DNA of 64,000 nucleotides, taken from positions 5,856,501 through 5,920,500 of the forward strand of contig NC_083387.1 in the NCBI RefSeq assembly GCF_031755915.1, in the 5' to 3' direction. Both the position numbers and the translations under genes were made by a program. Shown piece after piece: positions 49,164 to 63,400 of the stretch (positions within the stretch are counted from its first letter, which is position 1; every line of letters starts with the position of its first letter). The notes beneath the pieces are model-generated. The model was given only the letters and a program-made list of their open reading frames with translations. It was not told where the DNA came from and made no database searches. The stretch comes from Ziziphus jujuba. Lineage: Eukaryota; Streptophyta; Magnoliopsida; Rosales; Rhamnaceae.

Positions 49164-52100
49164 ATGAATGGGATTCAGCGCAGGAAATGTCAAAACGTGG
49201 AGGAACCTTTCCCAGGATGCTTGGGAAGAATGGTAAACCTCTTTGATTTGAATACGGGGATTACTGGAAACAGGCTGCTAACAGATAAACCCCACCATGA
49301 TGGTAATCTCTTTTTATTATTATCTTTTACCAATTCCGAATTATGAAAGCATTTTCCATTATGTGACAAGCATTTTGAATTTGTGGATCAAATTCTAAAA
49401 GTAGATTGATTTGGAACTTAGTCAGAAAATTATAGAGAAAGATGAGCAGTTATCATGTTGACATTTGGCTTGTCTGGAAAATCTCTATTTGATCTAATAT
49501 GGATTTATATAGTGGCTCATAACTGTTGGTTTGCTCTAGTTAATGGTAAAACATCTGTAGTAATTTGCAGAAAAAGCTGTTTGTTCTCACAGCATAATCT
49601 GTCTTCTTTTTTTTCTTTTTTTTTTTTTTTTTTTTTTAAAGTGTCTTGGATAATGAGTTATCTCTGTTTCTCTGGCAAAATCAAATCATTAATATTACTT
49701 TCTCAGATTAGGACCTAGTATCAAATTTCTATTTTAAAATTTCCTATTCCATAAATTTCATTATCACATTAAAACTAAGATTAATTCTCCTTTGGTATTT
49801 TCAACTGTATTTATGAAATTATGATACCAAACCATCAGTTCTTGACATAAGCATGATTGCTTGATAGGGTTTACACACTCAAGGAGCCGATCGGATGTGG
49901 GAAGGATGGGTTCTCCCTTTGGCGATAAGATGGAGGATAAACTGGTAAAAATTGAGGGATTTCTTTTTAGTGTAGTCATGGACTAGTGCTAGTGGAGTAA
50001 CTGTTTCTGTTAAAAAGTGTATACATTTTGTCTTTTACTTAAGATATGCATCATTGTGATCTTGATTACATTTTTGTGGGGTGGGCAGATGGTGTCTGAG
50101 TTCAAGAAGACTTCATCAAACAAGAAAGCAAATGGAACACCCATGAAGATGCTCATAGACCAAGAAATGTCAAAAGAAATAAATTCTAAAAATAACCCAC
50201 CCAATGTTGTTGCCAAGTTGATGGGGCTTGATGCCTTCCCACGTCAGCAGCCTCATTCATCTATCCAAATAAGCCATACAAACAGTTATTCAAGATCTAC
50301 TTCTGATCTTTCAGGATTACCTTCAGGATGTTGGCAGCAAGAAGATGTGTTTTCAGAAAGGAGAATGCAATTTGAAGTACATCAGTGTCCAGAGAATAAT
50401 GAATACAAAGATGTTTATGAAGTCTGGCAGCAACCTCAGAACCCAAGTTATGGAAGAGACGAGTCACCACAGAAGGGAAAGTATAATGAATATTTAAATG
50501 ACAAAAAGATGGCCCTTGTTCGCCAGAAGTTTGTGGAAGCAAAACGCCTAGCTACTGATGAGAAGCTACGCCAGTCCAAGGAATTTCAAGATGCATTGGA
50601 AGTTCTAAGTTCCAATGGAGAGTTATTCCTTAAGTTTTTGCAAGAACCAAATTCCTTGTTTTCTCAGCATTTATATGACTTACAATCAATTCCCCCTCCT
50701 CCAGAGACCAAGAGAATCACTGTTCTGAGACCCTCAAAGATGGTTGATAACAGCACGTTTTCTGTATCAGGCCAGATGAATGATAAAAAGATAAAGAAAC
50801 CAGCCCAGATGAGTCAAGGAGCTGTATGGGACAAAAGCCCTGGACATTCTCCTATGTTTACTAGTCCGAATGCTGATGAATGTCCTACTCAACCTACTCG
50901 AATTGTGGTATTAAAGCCTAGCCCTGGGAAGACTCATGACATTAAGGCTGTTGTTTCTTCAACTACCTTATCGCCAAGAATATTACACGGAGAAAACTTG
51001 TATGAGGAACTTGAAGATGAAGAAACACGAGAATCAAGGGAAGTGGCAAAAGTGATCACGCAGAAGATGCATGATAATCTGATGGGTCACAGAAGGGATG
51101 AAACCTTGCTTTCTTCTGTGTTTTCTAATGGTTATACAGGTGATGAGAGTTCATTTAACAAATCAGAAAATGAGTATGCTGCAGAAAATCTCAGTGATTC
51201 AGAAGTCATGTCACCGTCATCTAGGCATTCATGGGATTATATCAATAGGTTTGGCAGCCCTTTCTCTTCTTCTTCCTTCAGCCGTGCATCATGTTCTCCC
51301 GAGTCATCAGTGTGCAGAGAAGCAAAGAAGAGACTTTCTGAAAGATGGGCCATGATGGCATCAAATGGGAATTCTCAGGAACAAAGACATGTCCGGAGAA
51401 GCTCAAGTACATTAGGTGAAATGCTTGCTCTTTCAGACATGAAGAAGGCAGTAAGGTCTGAGGATGAAGGTGGTAATAGGGAACAAGAACCAAGGGACTT
51501 GGTTTCATGTTTGACTGGGAACCCGAACAATGAAGAAGGTATGGGTGATTCTCCAAGAAATCTTGTGAGGTCAAAATCTGTACCTGTATCATCTACGGTG
51601 TATGGTGCCAGGCTCAATGTTGAAGTTTCAGATTCCGCAGCTGGCAAGACAGATGTTTCCAAGGAGCTGACTAAGGCAAAGAGCATGAAATCATCACTGA
51701 GGGGTAAAGTTTCGAGTTTATTTTTCTCCCGGAATAAGAAATCAAGTCGAGAAAAATCTGGTGCATCTCAATCCAAAGATGAATCTCAAGCTGCCTCTGC
51801 TGGCACTTTGAGGTCTAAACTTCCTCCCAGTAAGATTAGTGATGCTGCACCTCCTTGTGCTAGTGAGAGTGGCCTTGAAGAGTGTTTTTCTCCTGTTCCA
51901 TGTGTATCGTCAGGCAAAGCATCTCCAGATTTAACCAACATTGGCCTTAAACAAGGCATAGTTTCACGGGAGGTAGTCTTCTTTCTTTGTTGTTTATTTT
52001 CGTTCGTAGATTTGTTAATTTTAATGTTTGCTTATTTGATGTGGTTTTTGGCATGCATTGAATTAGAAATATTTGAATACTGTTTTTTATTTTATTTTTA

Positions 52101-53335
52101 TTATAATGATTCTATATTGTATAAATATAAATTTGCAAATTTTAGTCATGGTTTTGCGTTACATTATTCTTATGCACTCCGTCAATTATTGAGTCATGTA
52201 TTTGAAAAAAAGTTGAAGCTCTTCAACGACCAATTTCAGATGATGTGAACTAGTAGTGCATTTGGCTTAGTCCATTTGTTTATTTATTTTTTCTCTTTTT
52301 CCAATTTGGTTTGGTTCCTAAATGACACTGATGAAATCATTTACCAAAAAATTTCTTTTGCAATTTGCAGGCTGGGTTGTCCCTTATGAAGCCTATGATT
52401 CCTAGGAATGCAACTGAGAATCAGGACCAGCCAAGTCCAATCTCAGTTTTAGAACCATCATTTGAAGAGGATGACATAACTCGGGAATCCTCCAGTTATG
52501 TAAAGCCAGATGACCAAAGTAATATTCTTTCTTAAGTTATACTGGGTTTTTATTTTCACCATAATTCTTAATTACCCAGTTCTTATATTATGATCTTTGT
52601 CATTGAACAGGAAGTCTAGTGCCTCTGAAGTCTAATTTGATTGACAAATCACCACCTATAGGATCAATCGCACGAACCCTATCATGGGATGATTCTTGTG
52701 CAGAGACGGCTACACCCTATCAATTAAGATCCTCCTTAGTATCCACAGGCGCTAAGGAAGAAGAAAAGGACTGGCTTGCTTTGGTCCAGTCTCTTTTATC
52801 AGCTGCTGGCCTCAATGATGGGGTTCGATGTGACTCATTTTTCTCAAGATGGCATTCACTGAACAGTCCGTTAGACCCATCTTTGAGAGATAAATACGCC
52901 AACGTTAATGGCAAAGAGACAATGCAAATGCATGAAGGCAAGCGAAGGCAATTAAGATCAAGCCGTAAGCTTGTGTTTGACTGTGTGAATGCAGCGTTAG
53001 CAGACTGCACTGGTTATGGGTCTGACACGAGTGTCAGGTCCACGTCCTGTGGTGGGCCCCATGAGAGGCTTATGGAGGGTGATTCGCCCTTATTGGAGGA
53101 CCTTCTGTGGGCCCGAATGAAGGAATGGTTTTCTAGTGAGGTGAGATGTGTCTCAGGGGATGAGGGGGACAGTAACAGCCTGGTGGTGGAGGGTGTTGTA
53201 AGGAAAGAGGTGGTGGGGAAAGGGTGGGCTGAGCAAATGAGCTTGGAAATAGATAATTTAGGAGCCGAAATAGAAGGGAAATTGCTACAAGAGCTCGTGG
53301 AAGAAGCTGTGGTTGATTTGACAGGTAGGATCTGA
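49164..53335 (+). CDS. TRM-type protein with DUF3741/DUF4378 domains
   Basis: Family of TON1-recruiting-motif proteins that bind cortical microtubules and help set cell shape and division planes; the role here is inferred from family. Exons 49164-49302, 49868-49944, 50089-51972, 52371-52518 and 52611-53335 give 990 residues. The N-terminus MNGIQRRKCQNVEEPFPGCL and NLFDLNTG are typical of this branch. NVVAKLMGLDAFP (111-123) is the VARLMGL-type motif. PSPISVLEPSFEED (721-734) is the conserved motif before the C-terminal domain. DUF4378 runs from about 800 (DWLALVQSLLSAAG) to 985 (LLEDLLWARMKEWFSSEV, LLQELVEEAVVDLTGRI). The middle is Ser/Arg-rich and probably disordered. Exon 3 is unusually long, and reading on past its donor at 51972 adds only a hydrophobic intron-encoded tail. 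Confidence 0.9.
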
Positions 53336-54341
53336 TGATGAGTCTTGCAATTTCTTTTCTTTCTTTCTTTGTTTTTTTTTTTTTTTTAAAATCAATTAAA
53401 TTGTAACTCTATTATTTATGTATTTGATTTTCAACAAATGATGCTCCTGCCTACCTCCTTTGTCTAATGATGCAAATGTTTCAGTTAGCCATTGTTTGAT
53501 AATATATTTTGTGTGCGTTGTGTTTGGCATGTGTATAATTGCTATATACACCTTTTTCCTACTTTCTGATCCGTGAGTTTTTCTGTATTGGTGCTGTACT
53601 TAAATATAGAGGTAGCATAATATTCATCGGTTCAGACAAATAAAAGAAAGTAGGTTCATAATCTTATCCCTTTGTATTATGCTCTATCGGCATTCTTTTG
53701 ATTTTATATTTGTTAATTTTTCTGAAAATTTTCTTTTAAAAGTCTAGTTATGAATAAAATGCTTCCTAATTGTTAACGTCGACATTTATTCCCAACTTTA
53801 TGTTGCATAGATTTAGATAACATTATCGGTCGTTCTCTTTCCATTTATATAATATCTTCACTGTTTATAATATATGTCTAGTGAGAGTCGTTTTAGGCGG
53901 GTCTTAATTGATGCGAGTTAATAAGGATGGTATTACATATAATGAAACAAGCATTTTGTTTGGCGATTTGGTTTCAATTCATGTCTCTTAACTCATCCTA
54001 AGCAATGAATGGGATAATTTATTTTTAGGAAAACAGTGGATGTGATGTGCTGTTGATATAAGGTAGCTGGTTAATAATATTGTCCATCTTTCACACATGG
54101 GAGTTTCGATGGTAGAAGCAAAAATGTGGTCCAAAATATTATCTGTTTTCTATAGGTACGAATTACCAGAAGCCTTTTTGGCAGCTTGGAATCACCTTAA
54201 CGCGCTCTTCAACCATCATGCTTTTGATTCGAAATAATGAAAATTGACAGCTATATATTTATATATATATCATAAATAAGTCCATAGGTACCTTGAACTT
54301 GAGAACTATTAATTTACACATAATTATGTATTTAGATAGGC

Positions 54342-54372
<31 letters not shown>

Positions 54373-55671
54373 GCCGATCTAATAAAATAAACCAATGACA
54401 AATAGATGGTGTAACCAAAAGTTAGGTGAAGTATGGCCATGTGAGTTTGATTATTAAAATTGACAAATATAAACAAGCACCTGATAGCTGTAACATATTT
54501 TTAAAGGTAATGAGCACCTGATAGCTGTATGTATCATCAACTATGTATGTAAAATGATGAATAAATGTTTCTCTTTTGGAACTCAGCCTCCCTTGTTGCC
54601 AAAAAAAGAAAGAAAAAAGAATAATAATAATAGTAATAATAATGAATAAATCAACAAAGGTAACAGCATAATCATGGGTTTGAAAACTATGCAGTACAAT
54701 ATGCAATCAATACATGCAGCTACTAGGCGAGTAACATCAATGTACTACTAAAAATTAGCCAACGCAATAAAATACTAAGAGTAATAGAGAAAAACAGAAA
54801 CCTATGATAATGTTTCCGGCTGGAACAAGATTTCTGTGTGCCTTTAATAAAAATTAAACTTACTATGTTAAGAACATAGGGACATTTCTCAAATGGGTCA
54901 CGCAGAAGATATTCCTCGATGGAATTAACAGGCAGCTAGCCATAGCTGGTTAATAATATAGATATGTAGGTATTAACTTAGAATTTTCCAACTAAAAGCC
55001 GATTTTTTTTTTTTTTTTTTTTTTCAGATTTGTAAAGTTCCATTATACAGCACCTGTACAATAGAATGAAGGGTAAAAAGAAGACGGTACCATTGAAATC
55101 ACTGGGAGTCATAAATAGAGTTGAAGTGTATCTGTCTGTCCGTGGGATCCGTAAAAGTAAAAATTGCTGCAAACAAACAAACAAACAGTTATAAATAAAT
55201 AAATAAAAACCGCTGCGCAACCCACAATAATATTAGACATCAGAGGGCTTGTGGATCCGTACAGTCTTGTCAAATCGTGTACCCTTCTCTTTTCTGCCAC
55301 TCAATAAGTCACCACTCATCCAATTCATCTTAAAAATTTACCTTTTAAATCTATAATTATATTTTATTTTATTTTTTTAAGAATGTGTTATAAATTGTCT
55401 TGGGCCAATCAGAGTTTTTCTTTATTCTTTAGACTTCTATGGGGTGACAATTTGATGTTTCCATCAAGAAGTATTTTACGTGTTTCCTTCTTATTCTAAA
55501 TTAATTTCATTTCAGAAGAAACGAAACGTAGAAATGTTTATGACTGCATCTCCAACTTCACCTCTCTATCTATAGTTTTGATGTAGTTCAAAAAAATTTA
55601 AAAAAAAATCCACTAGGCACAGTGGATACACAGAAATAAACAGAGAGAAAAATCATCATTGTATGTATGCA

Positions 55672-55704
<33 letters not shown>

Positions 55705-56527
55705 TTCAATTCAATTCATCGTATGACTTTGAGGCCATCCGTTCGTTGTTGGCAAATAACAGAATATTCGTGCCTAGCGGCCAAAGAGAGCATGTGTGCG
55801 TGACTTGTGAAAATAATCAGTGGAATAGAAGTAGCTGAGTTACTTATGACCCTCATGCCTAACACTACAGGTTGAGTTATGACTTGTAAGTCATGTCTCT
55901 TTCTCTTTAGATTATTGTGATCCTTATAAAATTAAAAGGAGATATCGTGAATCACTGCCGTGTTCATCATCCTCTGATTTTTATGTACTGAATTAATTAA
56001 TTATTATCACCATGGAGCATGTAGTTCCAAGAATATGCTAAAATAAATATTTTTAAGAAACATGTCCATTTTGGAAGAACATGAAAGGGAATTATAGCAC
56101 CATGGGGAAAAAAATGCAAATTCTGTTATTCCTCCTTTTTTGATCTTCTTCACCATCTTCAAAATAGCGATAGTCAATCTCTTTTTTAATGTTCTTCACC
56201 ATCTTAAGAATAGCAATAGTAAATTTACAATAATTAATTTATACAAGAATTATAGACAAAAAATAAATAAATAAGTAAATAAACTTGAGATAAAGACGAA
56301 TCACTCATGAATTCCTTTGAATCATAATTAGTACAATGTATTATTGGTCACAAGCTTTCTCCTTTAACAATTAATGACACATCTTACAGGACCATCTCAT
56401 TTGTTTACATTGACAACTTAGTCAAAACACTCTCTATGCACATACGACTCCATAACTGCAGGAGCTGAACAAATAACAATCTGAAACTAGAGATTAAAGA
56501 ACGACGACACATACACTGTGATTGCCT
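53336..56527. other. Spacer between the TRM and tetraspanin genes
   Basis: TRM 3' UTR, then AT-rich unique sequence with TA runs at 54345-54372 and 55679-55704, a poly-T run at 55003-55024 and AAACAAACAAAC near 55170. Small frames on the minus strand (54422-54706, 54978-55300) show no family character. The right end is the tetraspanin 3' UTR. Confidence 0.55.
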
Positions 56528-59500
56528 TCACTGGTTGGATTTCATACTTTTTGAGGCATTCTGATCCAGAGAACCGTATCTTTCAGCGGAGTTTAATCCA
56601 TACTGCAGAACAAAGTACAGGAATGAATGGTTGAGAAAAGAGAGATAACTCATACTAGTGACATCATAAGCTTAACAAGCAAAAGTTACACATCTTTTAT
56701 ATATAGAAAGTACAAACTTAAAAGATAAAAATGAGAATCTAGCAAGTTGATATTCTTCTAAACAATCAGGGAACAAAGCTCACTTCTCTCTCATCTGGGA
56801 GAAGTGCAAATCAGTTAAAAAGGCAGTGCAGTTAAGCACATGGAGCTTATTCTGTTTTGACGAGTGGGACAGGATTATAACTGTCAATCATAATAATATT
56901 AAGAAACATACAAGAGCAACTACATACAAAATGAACCACTAAATAAATACCGCCTAACATTTCAGATATTGTAGGGATAAGTAACACTGCATTACCCATC
57001 CATACTATGAAAGCCAACTGCCATATCAACTTCAGAGTTCAGAGTCCACATTCATTTGCAAAATTACTATTATTCAATGCACAGTTTGAGCTATAATCTA
57101 GTAGTGTCTTGTTTCCTAATTTTTTAAAGTCTTATTTTATGCTTCTTCCTTCTTGTCAATTTGTTATAATCTAGAAGTGTTTGTTTCCTATATTTTAAGT
57201 CTTATTTTATGCTTCTTCCACCTTGTCAATTGTTTTTTTTCAAAAAAAATAAAAAATAAAAAATTAATATCGAATAAACAGCTTAACATGAAGGAGATAA
57301 CGAAGCATTACTTTATTAGCCTCCGACAACTCTTCTGAACAAAATACCTTATCTCTTATCCGTGTGCTCCAAACGTCAGAGTGAGTCCCCCTGCCATCAA
57401 CCTTGGTTGATCCAGATGCTTGGCTTGATTGTGGGTTAAGCAATGGCTCCCTAGTTGCAGCCCTACCATCGTAATCATCTTCACCATTGTAGTCAACTCT
57501 CCTAGTAGAAACCATGCCCCTCAGAACAATTGCTAACAGAAGTGATAATGCCTGAAATTATCATACAGAAGAAAAGTACATGAGAAGAATCAGGATCCAA
57601 TTAACATATAACAGAACGAGGACGGTCCCTCCAAAAATACATAAGGAGATTATTTTTGTAAGAGGAAAAAAAAAAAAAAAATTCTAAAGTGGTCATCTCC
57701 ATTGTTAGACATGAATGTTTAAAGAAAGCTCCATGTTAAGGGTAAAATGAAGAAGGAAATGAAAGGGAAAATACAATTATAAGGACAAGGATGGACACAC
57801 GATTTACGTACCTGTATTACAAGGACGGTGATACCAACCCACTTACAAATGTCAACGTTGGCTTCAATGAAGGATCGAAGACTCTGAAGTTCACCAGTTG
57901 GGTCAAAGGGAAGATCCTGAGTAGTAATTAAACAAACTACTTAATGGGATACGTGAGATGCCAAGGAGGATTTACACCCTTGGATTCATATATTACCAAA
58001 TTCAATACACATATAAAAATATACCTTTTCCCAACGATGATCAATTGCAATGAATGCCACCAAAGCTGCTTCTAATATAATGATTACAGTCATCAGCAGA
58101 GTATACTAAGGTTAAAGAATTAAGGAAAATGAGTGAGAAATGGAACAGTTTATGTAGCTAAATCTCTTTCAACTCAACTTGCAAAATAGAAATAATAGAT
58201 ATATGTGGAAGTAGAGGACACTAAGGTTAAAAAATTAAGGAAAATGAGTGAGCAATGGAACAGTTTATGCAGCTAAATCTCTTTAGCTCAACTTGCAAAC
58301 TAGAAATAATAGATACATGTGGAAACTTATGATCAATGGCTGAGTTCTATTTAGTTTAGGTCTTCTGGTGAATCTCCCCATAAGCAATATAGATATTCTA
58401 GTTCACTGTTGTCAGGACTCTAAGATAAATAGAACAAAAACAGAGTCAAGCATATGTTGGTATTACACAATTGACTAGAGCCCTTTGTTCTCTGGATCCT
58501 TGCCTAGTTCAGAATATACATTCTTTTTTGTTTTTTTTAACTAAATTCACCTATAAAAACCAGACTAACAATAATTCATTAATTTTTAAGTTTATCATAC
58601 GAGACACAAATAGAACCACTGCTTTAGCACACAACATTTAAGAAATGTATGCATTGAGGATACGAAACAGAGACAGCAACCATTAATTGCTTCAGCTGCA
58701 ATGCAACCTATGAAAGTAACGCAACACAACAAAATGCCCACCCCCATGAAAGAGTAGATGAACCTGGCACCCAAAGAAAAAGCACCAACTTAATGATCAA
58801 AAAGTACACACTTTCGACCACAAAACCTTCAAGTTGACAGCATCAACCATCTTTAGAAGATTAAAAGCCACAAGAGGAAAACACCACCCAGGCAGAGAAG
58901 AACCAGCCGAAGAACTATAGCATAAAATTCAAAATAGTGATCATATCACAGAAAAAGGTCCCCAATATTTCCAGATTTCATTTGGAAAATTATCAAGCAT
59001 AATTCCATTCACACGTGATTTAATAAAATAAATTTTATTTCACCCAATACTAAATTCCAAACCCTAAATCAAAGCCAGAAACATCAACTAATCCAGAACC
59101 GGAGTTAAATATATTTATTAGAATTCAGAAAAGTATAGCTATAGCAATAAATTTGAAACACTCAAAATCACTTTATTTTCCACGCAGTTCAATAGAAAGA
59201 AAAGCAAAAGCTAGCATGATTAGCTGAAACCCCTCCCACCCAAACAAAAAAAAGAAAAAAAAAAAAAAAAGGGAAAAAAAAAAAAGAATAGATACCAAGG
59301 AGCCGGAAGCTTGAAGGAAAGGAGGGTAAGGCCGAGAGTGCCATCGAATCCAGAAACCAAATCGACGGTGATCTGATCGGAAACAGCAGCGGATTCAGAG
59401 TGGAAAAAGAGGGACAGAGAGGAAGAATCAGGGGAAGGAGCGGAAGGTGGTGGGGAAATGGGTATGTGGTTTTCCCACTGATCCAGCATCCATACGGAGT

Positions 59501-59597
59501 AGAGTATGATGGAGACCCCTATGAATGCTTGAAGGAAATTCAAGAATTTCAGAACAAATGCTAATGATATGTGGCAACAATTCCAATTCCGCCGCAT
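56528..59597 (-). CDS. TOM2A-type tetraspanin
   Basis: Four-span membrane protein of the TET18/19/20 (TOM2A homologue) branch, which organises membrane microdomains; members of this branch are host factors used by tobamoviruses. Six minus-strand exons: 59597-59296, 58763-58664, 58105-58025, 57916-57812, 57551-57348 and 56602-56528, giving 288 residues. Span 1 is about residues 9-32 ([20 protein letters not shown]). Span 2 begins at [14 protein letters not shown] (102-), with [15 protein letters not shown]. Span 3 is [20 protein letters not shown]. The extracellular loop has [14 protein letters not shown]. The fourth span [20 protein letters not shown] is split by intron 4. A long hydrophilic tail ends in [15 protein letters not shown]. 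Intron 2 carries a tandem duplication that includes a second copy of its acceptor. Confidence 0.93.
58101..58335. repeat. Tandem duplication (2 x 115 bp) covering a tetraspanin splice acceptor
   Basis: Copies begin at 58105 and 58220 with ACTAAGGTTAAA(G/A)AATTAA and share GGAAAATGAGTGAG(A/C)AATGG, then GCTAAATCTCTTT. On the gene's sense strand each copy ends in TTTAACCTTAG. The one at 58106 is the real exon 3 acceptor; the one at 58221 is its duplicate inside the intron. Confidence 0.9.
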
Positions 59598-60466
59598 TTT
59601 GTGGGTTTGCGATTTCTGGCAGGCAGATTCAGCAATTCAAACCCTAACCCCTCAATTAATGCCACTTTCGCATTTTTTACAGTTTCTGGGGTCGACGAAG
59701 AGCTAATACCATATATATTAAAAAAAATAAAAAAAATTCTCTTCCTTTTTGTTATTATTTAAATTTTTTCGTGCGTCTGCTTTCTCTTAGCTATTGACTA
59801 TTGCTTGTCTGTCTGGCACCCAAACTTTTGTTATTTGTCCAAATCCAATTTGGTAGCTTCCACGGTGGTTGGACCAGTATCATTGGCCAATTTTGGTCTT
59901 GGGGCTATGGAAACAAGGAAAAATGAACCCGCCACTAGTGCTTTTCTTTCTTTCAACTGTTTATTTAAGTCGACTAAAATAAGTAAGGAAAAAGCTCTGT
60001 TAAACAAAATTCACATTTTGACCAACACAAAAAAATAAAATAAAATAAAATAAAAAATCACATATTTACCCGAGTAGGCCAACTGGACAACAAAAAGGAA
60101 AAGCAACAAATCTTAAAAAAATACATACATATTTGTTAAACATTTTAAAATATCTCTAAAACCAAGGATTTTTTATTTTTTGAATGGGCTGACCATTTTT
60201 CTATTAAACAAAATAGGGGCATTGGGCAAAAGTTTTCCTTTTCTATATTGAAAACCTCAATGTTGCTTTGAAGGCCAAATTAGTCGGTCGTTGGTGAGGA
60301 AATCCATAAAAAATACAAGCTATATACATTAATTTAAAAACTTCGTTTTTGTATAAATAAAAAATAATAATAATAAATTGGAAATAAGTGCACACGTACC
60401 TGTTCTATTGAAATATGATCCTTAATAATTGTGAAACAGTGGCTATTACCACATTAAATACGGAAA
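59598..60466. other. Tetraspanin promoter and NLR 3' region
   Basis: The left part is the tetraspanin leader and promoter, the right part the untranslated end of the NLR gene. It includes AAATAAAATAAAAT repeats near 60033 and an (AAT)n near 60363. Nothing coding is visible. Confidence 0.5.
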
Positions 60467-63400
60467 TCAATGTCGGAGCATTGGCTGATAATCAAATGAA
60501 AATTCTTCCGACAAGTTCCTCCTCATGATGGGGGACGCTTCCACAGCCAGTTGTTTGAGTGATGGCAATTCCATTACATAATTATTTCCCTGACAAAAAC
60601 GCTTCATCCTGGGCAAAGCACAAAGACTCAGAGTCGCTAGTTGAGGGAACACAATCTTGTTGTTCATCATTGTTGTTGTTGCTTTTACTTCCTTCTCGTT
60701 TTCTTCGTTTGCAACCGCAGCTACAATATGCTCCATCATCATGCAGTTGAATATGTCCAGTGTTTGAAGTTGTTCCAAACCTCTAGTACCAAAGGAACCA
60801 CTGAACACATGTCTCAATTTGTGGCAACGTGTAATTCCCAGATATTTAAGCTTTTTAAACATTGTTAATCCCAAAACTCGGCCTGCATGCTGCTCAGTAC
60901 TCTTGATCTTTTCATGTATAGGTTGATCTTGATCTTTCTGATCATCTGTAGCTAATTTCCCCACAATTTCTTCCATCATGTCGCATCCTATTACGCTGAC
61001 TTCCTCCAATTCGACAAGAAGCTCAGCGACGTCGGATGAGAAAAGGTATTTTAAATTGTGACATTCATATACAAATAATCTCTTCAGATTCTTAAAATCT
61101 CCTTCACCAATATTCTTCCATATTTGCTCCAGCTTTGGTATAGTCCGCAAAACCAATTCCTTCAAGCAATTCAACAGTGGAAGGACATCCACACTTTTCG
61201 GCCGCCGCTCGATGTGAAATATTGTTTCCAATGACTCACATCCACACAGTTCCATTCTTTCCAGATTGTTCATCCTATTCATCAAATGGGATGGAATGAA
61301 ACCACCATCAACTTTGTCTGTCCATATGTATAGCATGTTGTCCATATCTTCGATAGTAAGGTTTACAAGTTTACTCATCATCATCATCTGATCAACCAAC
61401 GGCCACAACATATATTAATTAAGTCATTTTATAAAATCAAATACAAATTAATTCTACCCCCTTGAAAAATAATATGCGACATATGTATATAAAGTAATAA
61501 ATACCGTTAATCAAAGTTGGTGATCTAACAAAGTAAAAAGGTAAAGAAATACAAGATATATATCACGATCTGATTAACATAATTGGAGAACTAGAAGGCT
61601 GAAAATTTTGCAGCTAAATCTGAAAGTTGTCAGGAAGTGAACATCAATCATCGATGTCATACTCGATTGTTCACTCTGACAAATATGCAATCTAATTGTA
61701 AACACATACCTCATTCAGATTTAATACATCTCTTTGTTGAATAATGTTCATCTCATCAGTTGAATTAGCAATCAATGGGCCGTCTGACCCAGATGGCAAT
61801 GTAGTTTTCGCAGATCCAAAACATGAAAGCCATCTACTAAAACCCCGATGAGAATCCATAGAGGTGCCACTGCCATCAGAGACGGTCTTCGTCTTAGGGA
61901 CTGCGGAAGATGGTTTGGTGGTGAAATCCGTGGACTTCAGTTGTGAAGACGAGCTTGTATTAATCATATGATCCAAAGTCTTTACTTTCGGACACATGCG
62001 TATAGATAATATTTCCAAGGATGGCAATGCCAAAGTAGAATCCTCTGCGCTGAAAGTTGTGAAATTTGGCAGATTTTCAAGTTCCAATAAATTCAGTTTA
62101 GGAAACATCAAAACTATGCCTTTGAGGGCCTCTTCCATTTCTTCTTCTTTTTCCACAATACTTTCCATCATTGCACAACCTTTGACTTCTAAGGTTTCAA
62201 GGTTCACAAGCAGCTTGGCTATACAAGGCAAAAATAGATTTCTTAAACTGGTACAACGAACTACAAGCAACGATCTAAGATTCTGAAAGCCCGGAGTTGC
62301 TAGTAGCACAGATGAGGACCCAATATCCAGTTGGTCATATCGCTGACTCTGATCTGCAAATTTATCCATTTCGTGGGTGCTCATATCCTTCTTGTCAGCT
62401 AATACAACCTGAATTATATCACCGTGAGGCAGAAAACATTACGCAATTTGATATCAGAGAATATAGTAAATTTGGACATTCTAATACTTGATATATGCTA
62501 CATTTATGATTTATTTAATTTAGGCGAAAAACATCATGGAACTCCGTTGAGTTATTATTAAAAAATAAAACAACACCCTCAAACTATGTAAATAACAAAT
62601 AACTTACATTATAAGAATGTATGAAATATTGAACCCTCTGTACAATGAACTTAATTACCATGAAAAATAATAAGAAAATAAACTATTTAAAAAAAAATGT
62701 ACCGATCATTCTACCTTTATCTTAGATTGCCAACATTTATATATTTTTCAAAGAAAAAGAAAATCAACAAACCTGATTAATATGTATTTAACATGAACAT
62801 ATATAATGTTAGTATATATTTTAATTTATATATTATTTATAATTGTTTATATATACCTTTTTCTTAAGTAATTATTTATAATTATTTATTTTTGGATTAT
62901 AATAATCGTTTCATTACATAAGGATAGCATAGTTATTTTAATTAATTAACTTGTAATTAAATGGTTGTGTACTTCGTATATATATATATATATATATATT
63001 GGGTAGAGTTGGCGGCCAATTGCCACAGAAAAGAAAACTTGAAAATTATAAAAAATAAAACCGGCACGCATGGATTGGGTTGAAGAAGATAACATACCTT
63101 ATTTCGGGAGGATATTGAGTTAAATCTTCTAAGCTTAGGTAGATCACCCAGCTTCAAATCTGTTAACTCAGGGAATAATCCAATCTCCTTAATTGGTTTC
63201 TCATCATCTTCTCCTATTTTTGATATAATTTCTTCTAGCTCATTGCATTCGGACACATCCAATCTTTGGAGAAGAGTCAGACCTCTTGCTATGGACATTG
63301 AGAAGATATTTTTCAACCTTGGGCATCCATCTAGAGTAAGAGATCTTAGTTTGCCAAAACTTGCAAGCAACGTGGAAGACGAACTCCTCAACGCCTCCGG

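Noticed and set aside
51973..52248. Extension of the TRM exon 3 frame with a hydrophobic tail
   Set aside because: It runs past a good GT donor into AT-rich intron sequence, and the conserved protein resumes at 52371 with GCT GGG TTG.
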